DNA of 64,000 bases from Acidobacteriaceae bacterium (lineage in GTDB: Bacteria > Acidobacteriota > Terriglobia > Terriglobales > Acidobacteriaceae). A program made the translations under genes and the position numbers. The notes below the pieces were generated by a model. The model was not told the origin of the DNA. It saw only the letters and a list, made by a program, of their open reading frames with translations, and made no database searches. This document shows positions 8,914-19,700 of the stretch, piece after piece. The stretch covers positions 1 to 64,000 of the forward strand of contig DAHUXR010000003.1 in the NCBI GenBank assembly GCA_027307045.1, read 5' to 3'. Numbering within the stretch: the stretch's first letter is position 1; each line of letters begins with the position of its first letter.

Positions 8914-11900
8914 ATGTCTCCTGAAAGAGCTGAGTTGAAAAAGGATCAGGCAGAAGAAGAGCGGGAACTGCTGCGTCTTTTGCTCCAGAAAGAAGGCCTT
9001 AGCTCCGAGGCTTGGGAGATTAACTCGCCAGAAACTCGCGAGCGGCTGCCGCTTTCCTGGGCACAAAAGCGTCTCTGGTTTCTGGATCGTCTGCAACCGG
9101 GTAATGATTTTTACAACGTCGTGCTTGCTTGCGAACTGCACGGAGATTTGAACGGGCCAGCTCTAGAGAGGAGTTTGCGAGAGATCATCCATCGGCATGG
9201 GGCCTTGCGGACGGGGATTGCCGTAGAGGACGGCGAGCCAGTGCAGAAGGTTGAGGATTCTGTAGAGTTCCGGCTGCAACTGCTGAGTCTAAGCAATCAG
9301 GAAGGCGCTGCGGACACCAGAAAACAGGCTCAGGAGATCATCAAGCAGGAAGTATCAAAGCCTTTCGATCTGGAAAGCGCACCCTTGTTGCGTGGCGTGC
9401 TGATCCGGATAGCGGAACGGGAACACATTCTGGCGTTGAGCATTCACCATATCGTGGTGGATGAGTGGTCGATGGGGATCTTGCAGCAGGAAATAGCGCT
9501 GCTATACGCGGCGTATGTGCAGGGACAGGAATCGCCGCTGCAGGAGATGCCACTCCAATATGCCGAGTACACCCTGTGGCAGATCCAGTGGCTGCAAGGG
9601 GAAATTTTCACCCGCCAGATGGAGTACTGGACGCAACAGTTAGCTGGAATGCCGGAAGTTTTGGAGCTTCCCACGGACAAGCCGCGACCGGCCATGCCCC
9701 AGCATCGGGGCAGCACGGATGCGGTAACCATTGACAAAGAGTATTGGGAAAACCTGAAGTTGTTCAGTCGGCAAGAGGGCGCCAGCGTTTTTATGACAGT
9801 GCTGGCGGTCTATCAGGTGCTGCTCTCGAGGTATACGGGACAGACGGATTTTGGAGTGGGAACGCCTATAACGAACCGTAGACATATGCGGATGGAGGGC
9901 ATGATTGGATTCTGTGTAAACACTCTGATCATGCGGGCTGATCTGAGGGCCGAACCTACTTTCAGGGAAGTGCTCAGGCGTGTGCGGAGCGCGACGCTGG
10001 ATGCCTTCGATCATCAGGACTTGCCTTTGGAGAAGCTGGTGGAGGAATTCTCGCCGGAGCGGCAGTTCAGCGGATCGCCACTGTTTCAGGTGACATTTAC
10101 GTTCATGGATGGCAAGGCTGTACCGCTTGAGCTTCCAGGCCTGGAGATGCGTCCAATGGCGCCGGAAATCACCACCTCGAAGTACGATCTGGCGCTGCTT
10201 GTGGTAGACCGTGAAATTCCTTTGCTGGCGTTGAACTATGACACCGGTTTGTTTGAGGCGGACACAATTCAGCAGATGCTTCAGCACTTTGGCAATTTGC
10301 TGGCCACCGCAATAGCCGAACCTGAGCTTCGAATTTGCGACCTGCCGATGCTGACTCAGGATGAAATCCGGCAGCTCTTAGTGGAGTGGAATCCGACGCC
10401 GGTCCAATTTGGCCGGAAGTGCGTGCATGAGCTATTCGAGGAGCAGGTGAGAAGAACGCCGAATGCGCCAGCGATCGTGTTCGAAGACGTTTTTTTGACC
10501 TATGGAGAGCTGAACCGCAGGGCGAACCAGTTAGCGCATTACCTGAGAAGTATTGGGGTGAAGCCGGAGACGCGGGTGGCGATTGGGGTGGAGCGTGGAT
10601 TGGAAATGGTGGTGGGAATGGCGGCGGTGTTGAAGGCTGGGGGAGCCTATGTGCCGCTGGATCTGTCGTATCCGGCGCAACGCTTGCGATTCATGTTGCA
10701 GGATAGCGCTCCCGTGGCGGTGCTGGCGCGGAGTGATCGGCAGGATTTACCGGCAGGAATTGAGGCAGGCATCCAAATTATTGATTTAGCGAACGAGGAC
10801 GTATTTACGGACCTGCCGGAGACGAATCTGGAACGGGCGGAGACAGGTGTTGACCCTGAATGCGTGGCCTGTGTCATCTACACTTCGGGATCCACCGGAG
10901 AACCAAAGGGGAGCGAGATCCCACATCGCAGTATTCCCGGATTCATTTTTGGAACGGATTACGTCCCCTTCGATGAAGAGTCGGTGCTATTGCAGCATTC
11001 ATCGGTGAGCTGGGATGCATTCACGATGGAGCTATGGCCGGCGTTGCTGAGTGGAGGCCGAAGCGTGCTGGCGCGGCAACGAGTCATGAGCGCGGAAGAA
11101 ATCCGGGAGTACGTGCAGGGCAAGGGAGTCAATACGCTGTGGTTGACTGCGGCGCAGTTCAACTCGATTGTGGAAAGCGATGTGAGGTGCCTGGAAGGCG
11201 TGAAGTATCTGATGACCGGGGGAGAAGCGGCCTCGGTGAGGCATGTCCGGCGGGTGAAGGAGCAGTTGCCTGGAATGCGAGTAGTGAACGGGTACGGACC
11301 ATCGGAATGCACGGTGTTCAGCAGTTGCTATGTAGTGCCGGACGAGTTGCCAGAGAGCGTGATCTCGCTGCCAATCGGCAAACCGATAGGAGACCGGCGG
11401 ATGTATGTGCTGGATCGAGCGATGAACGTGTCGCCCATTGGAGTGGTGGGGGAAGCCTATATAGGAGGAGCGAGTGTAGCGCGGGGATATTTGCTGCGTC
11501 CGGATTTGACGGCGGAGCGGTTTGTGCCGGATCCGTATAGCGCGGAAGGGGGAGAGCGATTGTACCGGACGGGCGATCTGGTTCGGTGGCGGCGCGACGG
11601 AACGATCGAATTTGTAGGACGAAATGATGATCAGGTCAAGGTACGTGGCTTCAGAATTGAGTTGGGAGAAATTGAAGCGCGGCTGTTGGAATATGACGGA
11701 GTAAGGGAAGCGGCGGTGGTAGCGCTGGAAGATGTGGCTGGGAACAAGCGCCTGGTGGCTTATTACACAGAAGGCGCAAATGATTTTCAGCAGAGCAATG
11801 GGGAAGGAAAGGTCGGAGCAGAAGAATTGCGCCGCCATCTGGCGCAAAGACTGCCAGAGTACATGGTGCCGGCGAGGTATGTGCGGCTGGAAGCATTGCC

Positions 11901-14900
11901 GCTGACGCCCAATGGGAAGCTGGACCGCAAGCGGTTACCAGCGCCGGATGGAAATGCTTACTCGGTGAGTGGTTATGAGGAGCCGCAAGGAGAAGTTGAA
12001 ACAATGCTGGCGGCGATCTGGCGGGAAATGCTTGAAATAGCAAAGGTGGGCCGGAACGATGACTTTTTTGAATTAGGCGGGCACTCGCTGCTGGCGGTAA
12101 CGATGATTGGGCGGTTAAGGGAAGCGCTCAGATTGGAAGTTGAAATCGGCGATGTATTTGAGCATTCACGTCTGAGCGAATTAGCCGGCAAGATCTCAGG
12201 CGGCAGAGAGGCGCAATTGCCGCCCATCACAAAAGCCGATCGCAGTCAGCCTCTTCCGCTTTCGTATGCACAGCAACGGCTATGGTTCCTGGCGCAGATG
12301 GAAGGAGTGAGCGAGGTCTATCACATGCCCTTTGGCGTGCGTCTGGTGGGCAGGCTGGACCGGCAGGCATTGGGGCTGGCCCTGGATCGGATCGTCCAGC
12401 GCCATGAGGCGTTGCGGACCACGTTCGCAATGGTGGATGGCGAACCAGTGCAGCGGATTGCCCCGGTGGAGGGCAGCCATTTTATATTGCGCGACCATGA
12501 TTTGCGGGTAAACGATTTGCGCCAACAGGCGGACTCGGAGCCTGGATTACGGCAACTCTATGAAGAAGAGGCGCATACAAGTTTTGATCTGGAAGCCGGT
12601 CCGCTGATTCGCGGACGGCTGGTCAGGCAGGGAGAAGATCAATATGCGCTGCTCATCACCATGCACCACATCATCTCCGATGGCTGGTCGGTTGGAGTAT
12701 TGCTCAACGAATTGAGCGTATTGTACCGAGCATTTGTACGCGGAGAAGCTGATCCGTTGCCGGAGCTGGCTGTGCAATATCCAGACTACGCGGTATGGCA
12801 GCGGCATTGGATGCAGGGAAAAGTCCTGGAGCAGCAAGCTGAGTATTGGAAAATCACGCTGGCAGGGGCACCGACCCTGCTCGAGTTACCTGCGGACCAT
12901 GTGCGGCCAGCAAACCAGGAGTATGCGGGCGCATGGTACGACATGGTGCTGGATGAAAGGTTAACGGCAGGATTAAAGGAATTGAGCAAGCAGCATGGCG
13001 CTACCTTATATATGACGCTCGTGACAGGATGGGCGGCACTTATGGGGCGCTTATCGGGCCAGCAGGACATATTGATAGGGTCGCCGGTAGCCAACCGAAG
13101 GCAAGGAGAGCTTGAAAGGCTGATCGGATTTTTTGTGAACACGCTAGTGCTGCGGACGGATTTATCCAACAGACCTGATGTTGGGGAACTGCTGGAACGA
13201 GTGAAAATCCAGTCGCTGGGTGCGCAGCAACATCAAGATATTCCCTTTGAGCAGGTCGTGGAAGCCGTGCAGCCGGAACGCAGCCTGGCCCATGGCCCAT
13301 TGTTTCAGGTGATGTTTGCGTGGCAGAACGCTCCCAGGGGTGAGTTGGACCTTGTCGGATTGAAGACGATGGGACTGGAAATGGCGTCGCATCGCGTAGC
13401 CCGGTTTGATCTCACGGTGTCTTTGTGGGAGTTGGGCGAACGGATTGCAGGCGGCGTGGAATACGCCACGGCGCTCTATGAGAAAGCAACGATCGAGCGC
13501 TACATGGAATATTGGCGCCGCATGCTGGAAGGGATAGTCGCCGCAAGCGGGCAGATCGTCGATTGTCTGGAATTGCTGTCAGAGGGTGAGCGGAACCAGC
13601 TTTTGTATGAGTGGAACCAGACGGATGCGGTATACCCCCACAAGTGTGTGCATGAGTTATTCGAGAACCAGGTGAGAAGAAGTGCGGAAGCGATAGCGGT
13701 GGAGTGTGAAGGGCAGAAGTTAACGTATGGTGAGCTGAACCGGAGAGCAAATCAGTTAGCACATTATTTAAGGAAAGTGGGAGTGGGTCCGGAGAAGCGT
13801 GTGGGACTCTGCATGGAACGCGGCCTGGAAATGGTGATCGGGCTGCTAGGGATTCTAAAAGCAGGCGGGGCTTATGTTGCGCTAGACCCTGATTATCCGG
13901 CAGAACGTCTCAAGTTCATGGTGGAGGATTCATCCCTAGCGGTGCTGCTGGCACAAAGCGGCTTATTGAGGCAGTCGCCGGGATCTGCGCAGGTGATTTA
14001 CTTAGACCATGAACTGGCTGCGATAGCGCAGGAGAGCGGAGAGAATGTTGGGCTTCCGCTCCATCCGGGAAATCTTGCCTACGTGATTTACACATCAGGA
14101 TCCACGGGCAGGCCAAAAGGGGTTGCTATCCAGCATAGTAGCGCGAACGTGCTGCTGCACTGGGTGCGGGAAGTCTTTTCGGAAAAGGAGTTGGATGGAG
14201 TATTGGCTTCCACCTCCATTTGTTTTGATCTGTCTGTATTTGAGATTTTTGCTCCGCTCAGTTGGGGTGGAAAGACAATCATGATGCGGAATGCGCTGAG
14301 CCTCGCGGAGATTGGGCAAAACGCGGGAGTAAGTTTACTCAACACAGTGCCATCCGTGATGGCGGAGTTGCTGCGAATCAAGGGGGTACCTGACTCGATT
14401 CGAACTGTGAACATGGCTGGAGAAGCTTTGCCGCCGAACACTGTGGAGCAACTCTTCGAAGAATCAGAAGTGGAGCGGATTTTCAATCTGTATGGGCCAT
14501 CGGAGGACACCACGTACTCCACTTATGCATGTTTTAAAAGAGGAGAGGCGAGCGGGAGGGCGGTGCCGATTGGAAAACCGATCAGCAATACGCAAGCTTA
14601 CGTACTGGATAGAGAGTACCAGCCAGTACCAGTGGGGGTTATCGGCGAGTTGTGTCTGGGAGGCCATGGAGTCGCGCGCGGATATTTAAACCGGCCAGAG
14701 TTGACTGCGGAAAAGTTCGTTCCCAATCCTTTCGTTGAACGCGGCGGAGAGAGGATGTACAGAACCGGGGACCAGGTGAAATGGGGGCAGAATGGAAACC
14801 TGGAATTCCTGGGCCGGCTGGATCAACAGGTAAAGCTGCGGGGTTACCGTATTGAACTAGGAGAAATCGAAGCAGTTTTGCGGGTACATCCGGGAGTCGA

Positions 14901-16737
14901 AGGGTGTGCCGCAATAGTTCGGGAAGATCAACCCGGAGAAAAACGAGTAGTGGCGTATTTGGTTACGAATGGCGCTGTTGCGCTGCCATTCAGGGACTTC
15001 CTCAAAGATCGATTGCCTGATCACATGATTCCATCAGCTTTTGTGGAGATAGATCAATTGCCGCTTACGCCAAACGGCAAGGTTGACCGCAAAGCACTGC
15101 CCGCTCCGGAAAGAGAATGGAGTGAACGGAGAGGCTATGTGGGCCCGCGCAATGGCGAAGAAGAAGTATTGTGCGATCTGTTTGCGGAAGTGTTAAACCG
15201 GGACCGCGTAAGTGTGCATGACGACTTCTTTGCCATGGGCGGACACTCGCTGCTGGCCACTAAGTTAGTAAGCCGGATCCGCGACACTTTGGGAGTAGAT
15301 GTAGCGCTGCGCAGCGTCTTTGAATCGCCCACCATTGCCAAGTTTGCACCGCGACTGCAAGATAGCGGGAAAGCCCGGAGTTCATTGCGACGCTACCCCA
15401 ACGTCGAGCGAGCACCGTTATCGTATTCCCAACGGCGGCTATGGTTCATCGATAAACTGAAGGGTAGCAGCGCGGAATATAACATGCCAGAGGCGTTGCG
15501 TTTGCGCGGCAGATTGGACGTGGACGCATTGCGCCGCACCGTCCAGTCCATTGTGGACCGGCATGAGAGCCTGCGCACCCATTTTGGAGAAGAGCAGGGG
15601 GAGCCGGTACAGATCATCGCGCCCAGCCTTACTGTTGAAATTCCAATGGAAGACCTCAGCCTGCTTTCTGAGCCCGAGCAGCAGCGGCAGGTGATGGCGT
15701 TCCTGAACAATGAATGGTGTGAACCATTCGATCTGGCTCATGGTCCTGTGCTGCGAGTGAAGCTGCTTAAGCTGGCGGAGGAAGATCATATTCTCCTGCG
15801 AACATTCCATCACATTGTCTCGGATGGATGGTCGCTGGGTGTGTTCATGAGGGAGTTCAGGGATCTGTATGAGGCTTACCTGCAAGGCCGCGAGAACCCA
15901 TTACCGGACCTGCCTCTGCAATTTGCGGATTTCGCTTTGTGGCAGACGCAATCGGCACGTGATGGACTTCTGGATGAAGATCTCCGGTTCTGGAAAGAGC
16001 AACTGGCAGGAATACCGGAAGAGTTGGAGATTCCACGTGATAGGGAACGTCCCTCTGTGCAGACTTTCGCGGCGGATGCTTGTGGAATAACTTTACCGGC
16101 GGAAAAAGTAGCGGCTTTGAAACAGTGCGGTCGCTCCACCTTATACATGACGCTGATTGCAGCTTTTGCCGTTCTGCTGCATCGCTACAGCGGACAGGAT
16201 GACATTGTGGTTGGTTCGCCCATTGCCAATCGCCAGGATGAGCGACTGGAGGGGCTGATCGGATATTTTGCAAACATGTTGGCGATGCGAGTAAGAGTGG
16301 ACCCCAACGCCAGTTTCCGCGAACTGCTTGATCAGGTACGTGAGTCTGCGTTGGAAGCCTATCGGCACCAGGACATTCCCTTTGAGCGGGTGCTGGAAAA
16401 ACTCTCTGTGAACCGCAGCTCAAACCGGACACCCGTCTTCCAGGTGATCTTTGCCCTCCAGAATGCTTCCTCAGGATCGCAGGAGCTTAAAGGACTCAAG
16501 ATTGAGGAACTGGGAGCAGAAGCCTGGACCGTGCGCTTCGATTTGGAGGTGAATGCTATCGAACGCAATGGACAACTGCACATCGTCTGGATTTACAACC
16601 GTGATTTGTTTGATCGCGGACGCATAGAGCAAATGGCGCGGCATTACGAGCGATTGCTAACCGCGGCATTGCAGGACCTGGACCAACCTGTCTGCAATTT
16701 GGGGACACTGGGCGCGAACGAAATACTTTCGGGATGA
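8914..16737 (+). CDS. NRPS1: C-A-T-C-A-T-C
   Basis: This 2607-residue synthetase starts with a charged helical segment (LKKDQAEEERELL) shared with NRPS2 and possibly a docking element. C1 starts at about residue 43 (LPLSWAQKRLWFL) with HHIVVDE at 178-184, where Gly of HHxxxDG is Glu. A1 spans about 505-1005 (YTSGSTGEPKG 656, YGPSE 794). Its pocket residues read by eye as DAMWMGGVFK, closest to valine-type codes. T1 has Ser1058. C2 has HHIISDG at 1251. A2 spans about 1580-2050 (YTSGSTGRPKG 1726, YGPSE 1860) with code DLFNNALTYK, alanine-type. T2 has Ser2112. C3 starts near 2167 with HHIVSDG at 2299 and ends the protein. The terminal condensation domain has no following adenylation domain and NRPS2 begins with its own C. 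C3 may therefore work on release or dock with another protein. Confidence 0.95.
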   Translation: MSPERAELKKDQAEEERELLRLLLQKEGLSSEAWEINSPETRERLPLSWAQKRLWFLDRLQPGNDFYNVVLACELHGDLNGPALERSLREIIHRHGALRTGIAVEDGEPVQKVEDSVEFRLQLLSLSNQEGAADTRKQAQEIIKQEVSKPFDLESAPLLRGVLIRIAEREHILALSIHHIVVDEWSMGILQQEIALLYAAYVQGQESPLQEMPLQYAEYTLWQIQWLQGEIFTRQMEYWTQQLAGMPEVLELPTDKPRPAMPQHRGSTDAVTIDKEYWENLKLFSRQEGASVFMTVLAVYQVLLSRYTGQTDFGVGTPITNRRHMRMEGMIGFCVNTLIMRADLRAEPTFREVLRRVRSATLDAFDHQDLPLEKLVEEFSPERQFSGSPLFQVTFTFMDGKAVPLELPGLEMRPMAPEITTSKYDLALLVVDREIPLLALNYDTGLFEADTIQQMLQHFGNLLATAIAEPELRICDLPMLTQDEIRQLLVEWNPTPVQFGRKCVHELFEEQVRRTPNAPAIVFEDVFLTYGELNRRANQLAHYLRSIGVKPETRVAIGVERGLEMVVGMAAVLKAGGAYVPLDLSYPAQRLRFMLQDSAPVAVLARSDRQDLPAGIEAGIQIIDLANEDVFTDLPETNLERAETGVDPECVACVIYTSGSTGEPKGSEIPHRSIPGFIFGTDYVPFDEESVLLQHSSVSWDAFTMELWPALLSGGRSVLARQRVMSAEEIREYVQGKGVNTLWLTAAQFNSIVESDVRCLEGVKYLMTGGEAASVRHVRRVKEQLPGMRVVNGYGPSECTVFSSCYVVPDELPESVISLPIGKPIGDRRMYVLDRAMNVSPIGVVGEAYIGGASVARGYLLRPDLTAERFVPDPYSAEGGERLYRTGDLVRWRRDGTIEFVGRNDDQVKVRGFRIELGEIEARLLEYDGVREAAVVALEDVAGNKRLVAYYTEGANDFQQSNGEGKVGAEELRRHLAQRLPEYMVPARYVRLEALPLTPNGKLDRKRLPAPDGNAYSVSGYEEPQGEVETMLAAIWREMLEIAKVGRNDDFFELGGHSLLAVTMIGRLREALRLEVEIGDVFEHSRLSELAGKISGGREAQLPPITKADRSQPLPLSYAQQRLWFLAQMEGVSEVYHMPFGVRLVGRLDRQALGLALDRIVQRHEALRTTFAMVDGEPVQRIAPVEGSHFILRDHDLRVNDLRQQADSEPGLRQLYEEEAHTSFDLEAGPLIRGRLVRQGEDQYALLITMHHIISDGWSVGVLLNELSVLYRAFVRGEADPLPELAVQYPDYAVWQRHWMQGKVLEQQAEYWKITLAGAPTLLELPADHVRPANQEYAGAWYDMVLDERLTAGLKELSKQHGATLYMTLVTGWAALMGRLSGQQDILIGSPVANRRQGELERLIGFFVNTLVLRTDLSNRPDVGELLERVKIQSLGAQQHQDIPFEQVVEAVQPERSLAHGPLFQVMFAWQNAPRGELDLVGLKTMGLEMASHRVARFDLTVSLWELGERIAGGVEYATALYEKATIERYMEYWRRMLEGIVAASGQIVDCLELLSEGERNQLLYEWNQTDAVYPHKCVHELFENQVRRSAEAIAVECEGQKLTYGELNRRANQLAHYLRKVGVGPEKRVGLCMERGLEMVIGLLGILKAGGAYVALDPDYPAERLKFMVEDSSLAVLLAQSGLLRQSPGSAQVIYLDHELAAIAQESGENVGLPLHPGNLAYVIYTSGSTGRPKGVAIQHSSANVLLHWVREVFSEKELDGVLASTSICFDLSVFEIFAPLSWGGKTIMMRNALSLAEIGQNAGVSLLNTVPSVMAELLRIKGVPDSIRTVNMAGEALPPNTVEQLFEESEVERIFNLYGPSEDTTYSTYACFKRGEASGRAVPIGKPISNTQAYVLDREYQPVPVGVIGELCLGGHGVARGYLNRPELTAEKFVPNPFVERGGERMYRTGDQVKWGQNGNLEFLGRLDQQVKLRGYRIELGEIEAVLRVHPGVEGCAAIVREDQPGEKRVVAYLVTNGAVALPFRDFLKDRLPDHMIPSAFVEIDQLPLTPNGKVDRKALPAPEREWSERRGYVGPRNGEEEVLCDLFAEVLNRDRVSVHDDFFAMGGHSLLATKLVSRIRDTLGVDVALRSVFESPTIAKFAPRLQDSGKARSSLRRYPNVERAPLSYSQRRLWFIDKLKGSSAEYNMPEALRLRGRLDVDALRRTVQSIVDRHESLRTHFGEEQGEPVQIIAPSLTVEIPMEDLSLLSEPEQQRQVMAFLNNEWCEPFDLAHGPVLRVKLLKLAEEDHILLRTFHHIVSDGWSLGVFMREFRDLYEAYLQGRENPLPDLPLQFADFALWQTQSARDGLLDEDLRFWKEQLAGIPEELEIPRDRERPSVQTFAADACGITLPAEKVAALKQCGRSTLYMTLIAAFAVLLHRYSGQDDIVVGSPIANRQDERLEGLIGYFANMLAMRVRVDPNASFRELLDQVRESALEAYRHQDIPFERVLEKLSVNRSSNRTPVFQVIFALQNASSGSQELKGLKIEELGAEAWTVRFDLEVNAIERNGQLHIVWIYNRDLFDRGRIEQMARHYERLLTAALQDLDQPVCNLGTLGANEILSG
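10438..11660 (+). repeat. Adenylation-domain duplicate, copy in NRPS1
   Basis: The DNA encoding A1 of NRPS1 is very similar to that encoding A1 of NRPS2 (18363-19585). Long identical runs are visible, for example around the SWDAFT pocket region, YVQG and NGYGPSECTVFSSCYVVP. The flanking condensation and carrier domains diverge more. This suggests domain duplication or gene conversion limited to the adenylation core. Confidence 0.75.
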
Positions 16738-16799
16738 ACGTTTGTGGCGCTGATACCGAAATTTGACGATCAGAAACTTTCATAAAGGGCTTTAGAGAA

Positions 16800-19700
16800 A
16801 TGTCTTCAGGAAGAGTTGTATTGAAAAAAGATCGGTTGGAAGAAGAGCGGGAACTCCTAAGGCGTTTATTGGAGAAGGAAGGCCTTGGCGCTCCAGGCAC
16901 TCAGACAACGCAGAGTGTCGCGCAGGAGCAACTGCCATCTTCTTCATCGGAAGTCTCCGGAGCCAGACCTTCGCTCTTCCCGCTTTCCTATCAGCAGGAG
17001 CAGCTTTGGTTTCTGGAGAGATTCCATTCCGGCACTGCGTTCTACAACGTACCTATGACCTGGCGGGTCAAAGGCGACCTGGATGTTGCCACGCTGGAAC
17101 GTAGTCTGCAGGAGGTGGTGCGACGACACGAAATCCTGCGGACCTGTTTTGTGACGGACGAACACGGGAAACCCATGCAGAAGGTCATCGAGAAGAGACT
17201 CGATGTGCGGTTGCGGGTCATGGATCTGCGATACCTTGAACCGGGAGAGCGAGAGGAGCAGGCGAAGAAGATCATTGCTGACGAGAGTAATGCGGGATTT
17301 GATTTAAGCCGGGCGCCCTTATTCCGCGTAGTGTTGGTCTGCATGGAAGAAGGCGACCATGTTTGGGGGCTCACGCTGCACCACAGTATTTGTGATGAGT
17401 GGTCGTTAGCAGTATTGATGGAGGAGTTGGAGCAGTTGTACGAGGCGTATAGGAGAGGAGAAGAGTCGCCGCTGCCGGAGTTGGAAGTGCAATATGGGGA
17501 ATATGCGCGGGAGCAGAGGGAAGAGCTCAGTGGCGAGAAGCTTCAACAGCAGTTGGAGTACTGGAAAAGACAGTTAGACGGGATGCCTCGGGTGCTGGAG
17601 TTGCCCACGGACCATGTGCGGCCGGCAAAGCTGAGTTTCCGCGGCCGAATGCAAGCGCGAAACCTGGAGAGCCGTCTGTTGGAACGTGTGAGCGCGGTGG
17701 GAAAAGGCGAAGGGGCCAGTCTATTCATGACATTGCTGGCTGCATTCCAGGTGCTGTTGATGAGATACACCGGGCAAGAGGATTTTGGGCTCGGCACAGC
17801 CATAGCCAACCGTAGCCAATCAAAAATACATGGACTGATTGGTTACTTCGTGCACACGCTGGTGATACGCGCGAATCTGGATGGGGAGTTGACTTTCCGC
17901 GAAGTCCTGCGGAAGGTCCGACTGACGGCGCTGAACGCGTACGAGAATCAGGACCTGCCATTTGAAAAATTGGTGGAAGAATTGGCCCCGGATCGGGACC
18001 TTAGTCGTGGTCCGCTCATTCAAACAATGTTCTCAGTGCCCAGACCCACGGATTCAAAATTCGGGTCATTTCAGTTGAGCGAGTTCGAAACGAATATTCG
18101 AACATCCAAGTTTGACCTCGCCATGCTTGTCGAGGAATCCAAAGAGCCAAAGATTGCGCTCAACTACAGCACTGACCTGTTTGAAACAGGGACCATTGAG
18201 CGGATGCTAAGACATTACGAGCGGCTACTGACGGCCGTGGTGGAAAATCCGGAGCAGCGGGTTTGGGAGTTGTCTCTATTGACAGCTGAGGAAAGGAACC
18301 AACTCCAATCATGGAGCCTGACCGGCCGAGACTACGGCCGTGATAGGACGGTCGCAGAATTGTTCGAAGAGTGTGCGGCAAAAATGCCGAACAACGTGGC
18401 TGTGGAATACCAAGGCCAGGAATTGACCTATGGAGAGCTGAACCGGAGAGCGAATCGGTTGGCGCGTTACCTGAGAGGGTTCGGGGTAAAGCCGGAGACG
18501 CGCGTGGCGATTGGGTTGGAGCGTGGATTGGAAATGGTGGTGGGGATGGTGGCGGTGTTGAAAGCCGGGGGAGCTTATGTGCCTCTGGATCTGTCGTATC
18601 CAGAGCAACGCTTGCGATTCATGTTGCAGGACAGTGCTCCCGTGGCGTTGCTGGCGCGGAGTGATTTGCGGGATTTACCGGCCGGAATTGAAGCAGGCAT
18701 ACATATTGTGGATGTGGGGAATGAGGTTGTGTATGAGGATCAGCCGGAGGCGAACGTAGAACGGAGCGAAACAGGGGTTGATGCAGAATGCCTGGCTTAT
18801 GTGATCTATACCTCGGGTTCGACGGGGGAACCGAAGGGGAGTGAGATACCGCATCGCAGCATTCCGGGCTTCATTTTTGGAACGGATTACGTGAGCTTCG
18901 ACGAAGACACGGTGCTGTTGCAGCATTCATCGGTGAGCTGGGATGCATTCACGTTGGAACTGTGGGGCGCGCTGTTGCGGGGAGGAAGGAGTGTATTGGC
19001 GGAGCAGCAGCGAGTCACAAGTGGAGAAGAAATCCGGGAGTATGTGCAGGGTCGAGGAGTGAATACGCTGTGGCTGACGGCGGCGTTGTTCAATGTGATA
19101 GTAGAAAGCGATGTGAAGTGTCTGGAAGGATTGAAGTCTGTGGTGACTGGAGGGGAGACGGCGTCGGTGGCGCACATCCGGCGAGCGATGAAGGAGTTGC
19201 CGGGGATGAGGGTGGTGAATGGGTATGGGCCATCGGAATGCACGGTATTCAGCAGTTGCTATGTGGTACCGGAGGAATTGCCGGAGAGCGTGATCTCGCT
19301 GCCCATCGGCAAACCAATAGGAGACCGGCGGATGTATGTGCTGGATCGATGGATGAACGTGACGCCGGTGGGAGTGGTAGGGGAGGCCTATATTGGAGGA
19401 GCGAGTGTTGCGCGCGGGTACATGGGGCGAGCGGAAATGACGGCGGAGCGGTTTGTGCCGGATCCGTATGGCGGGGAAGTGGGGGCGCGATTGTACCGGA
19501 CGGGAGATCTGGTGCGGTGGCGGAGGGAGGGGACGATTGAGTTTGTAGGACGGAATGACTTTCAGGTCAAGGTACGCGGTTTCCGAATTGAGTTGGGAGA
19601 GATTGAAGCGATCCTGCAGCAGCAGAGTGGGGTACAGGGCTGTGCTGTGGTGGCGAAGACAGGCGTGAATGGAAGTAAACGTCTGGTGGCGTATGTGGTT

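Noticed and set aside
9640-16900. Many other antisense and out-of-frame open frames within the NRPS genes
   Set aside because: All are shadows of long, motif-rich forward genes; none shows a family signature or ribosome-binding site.
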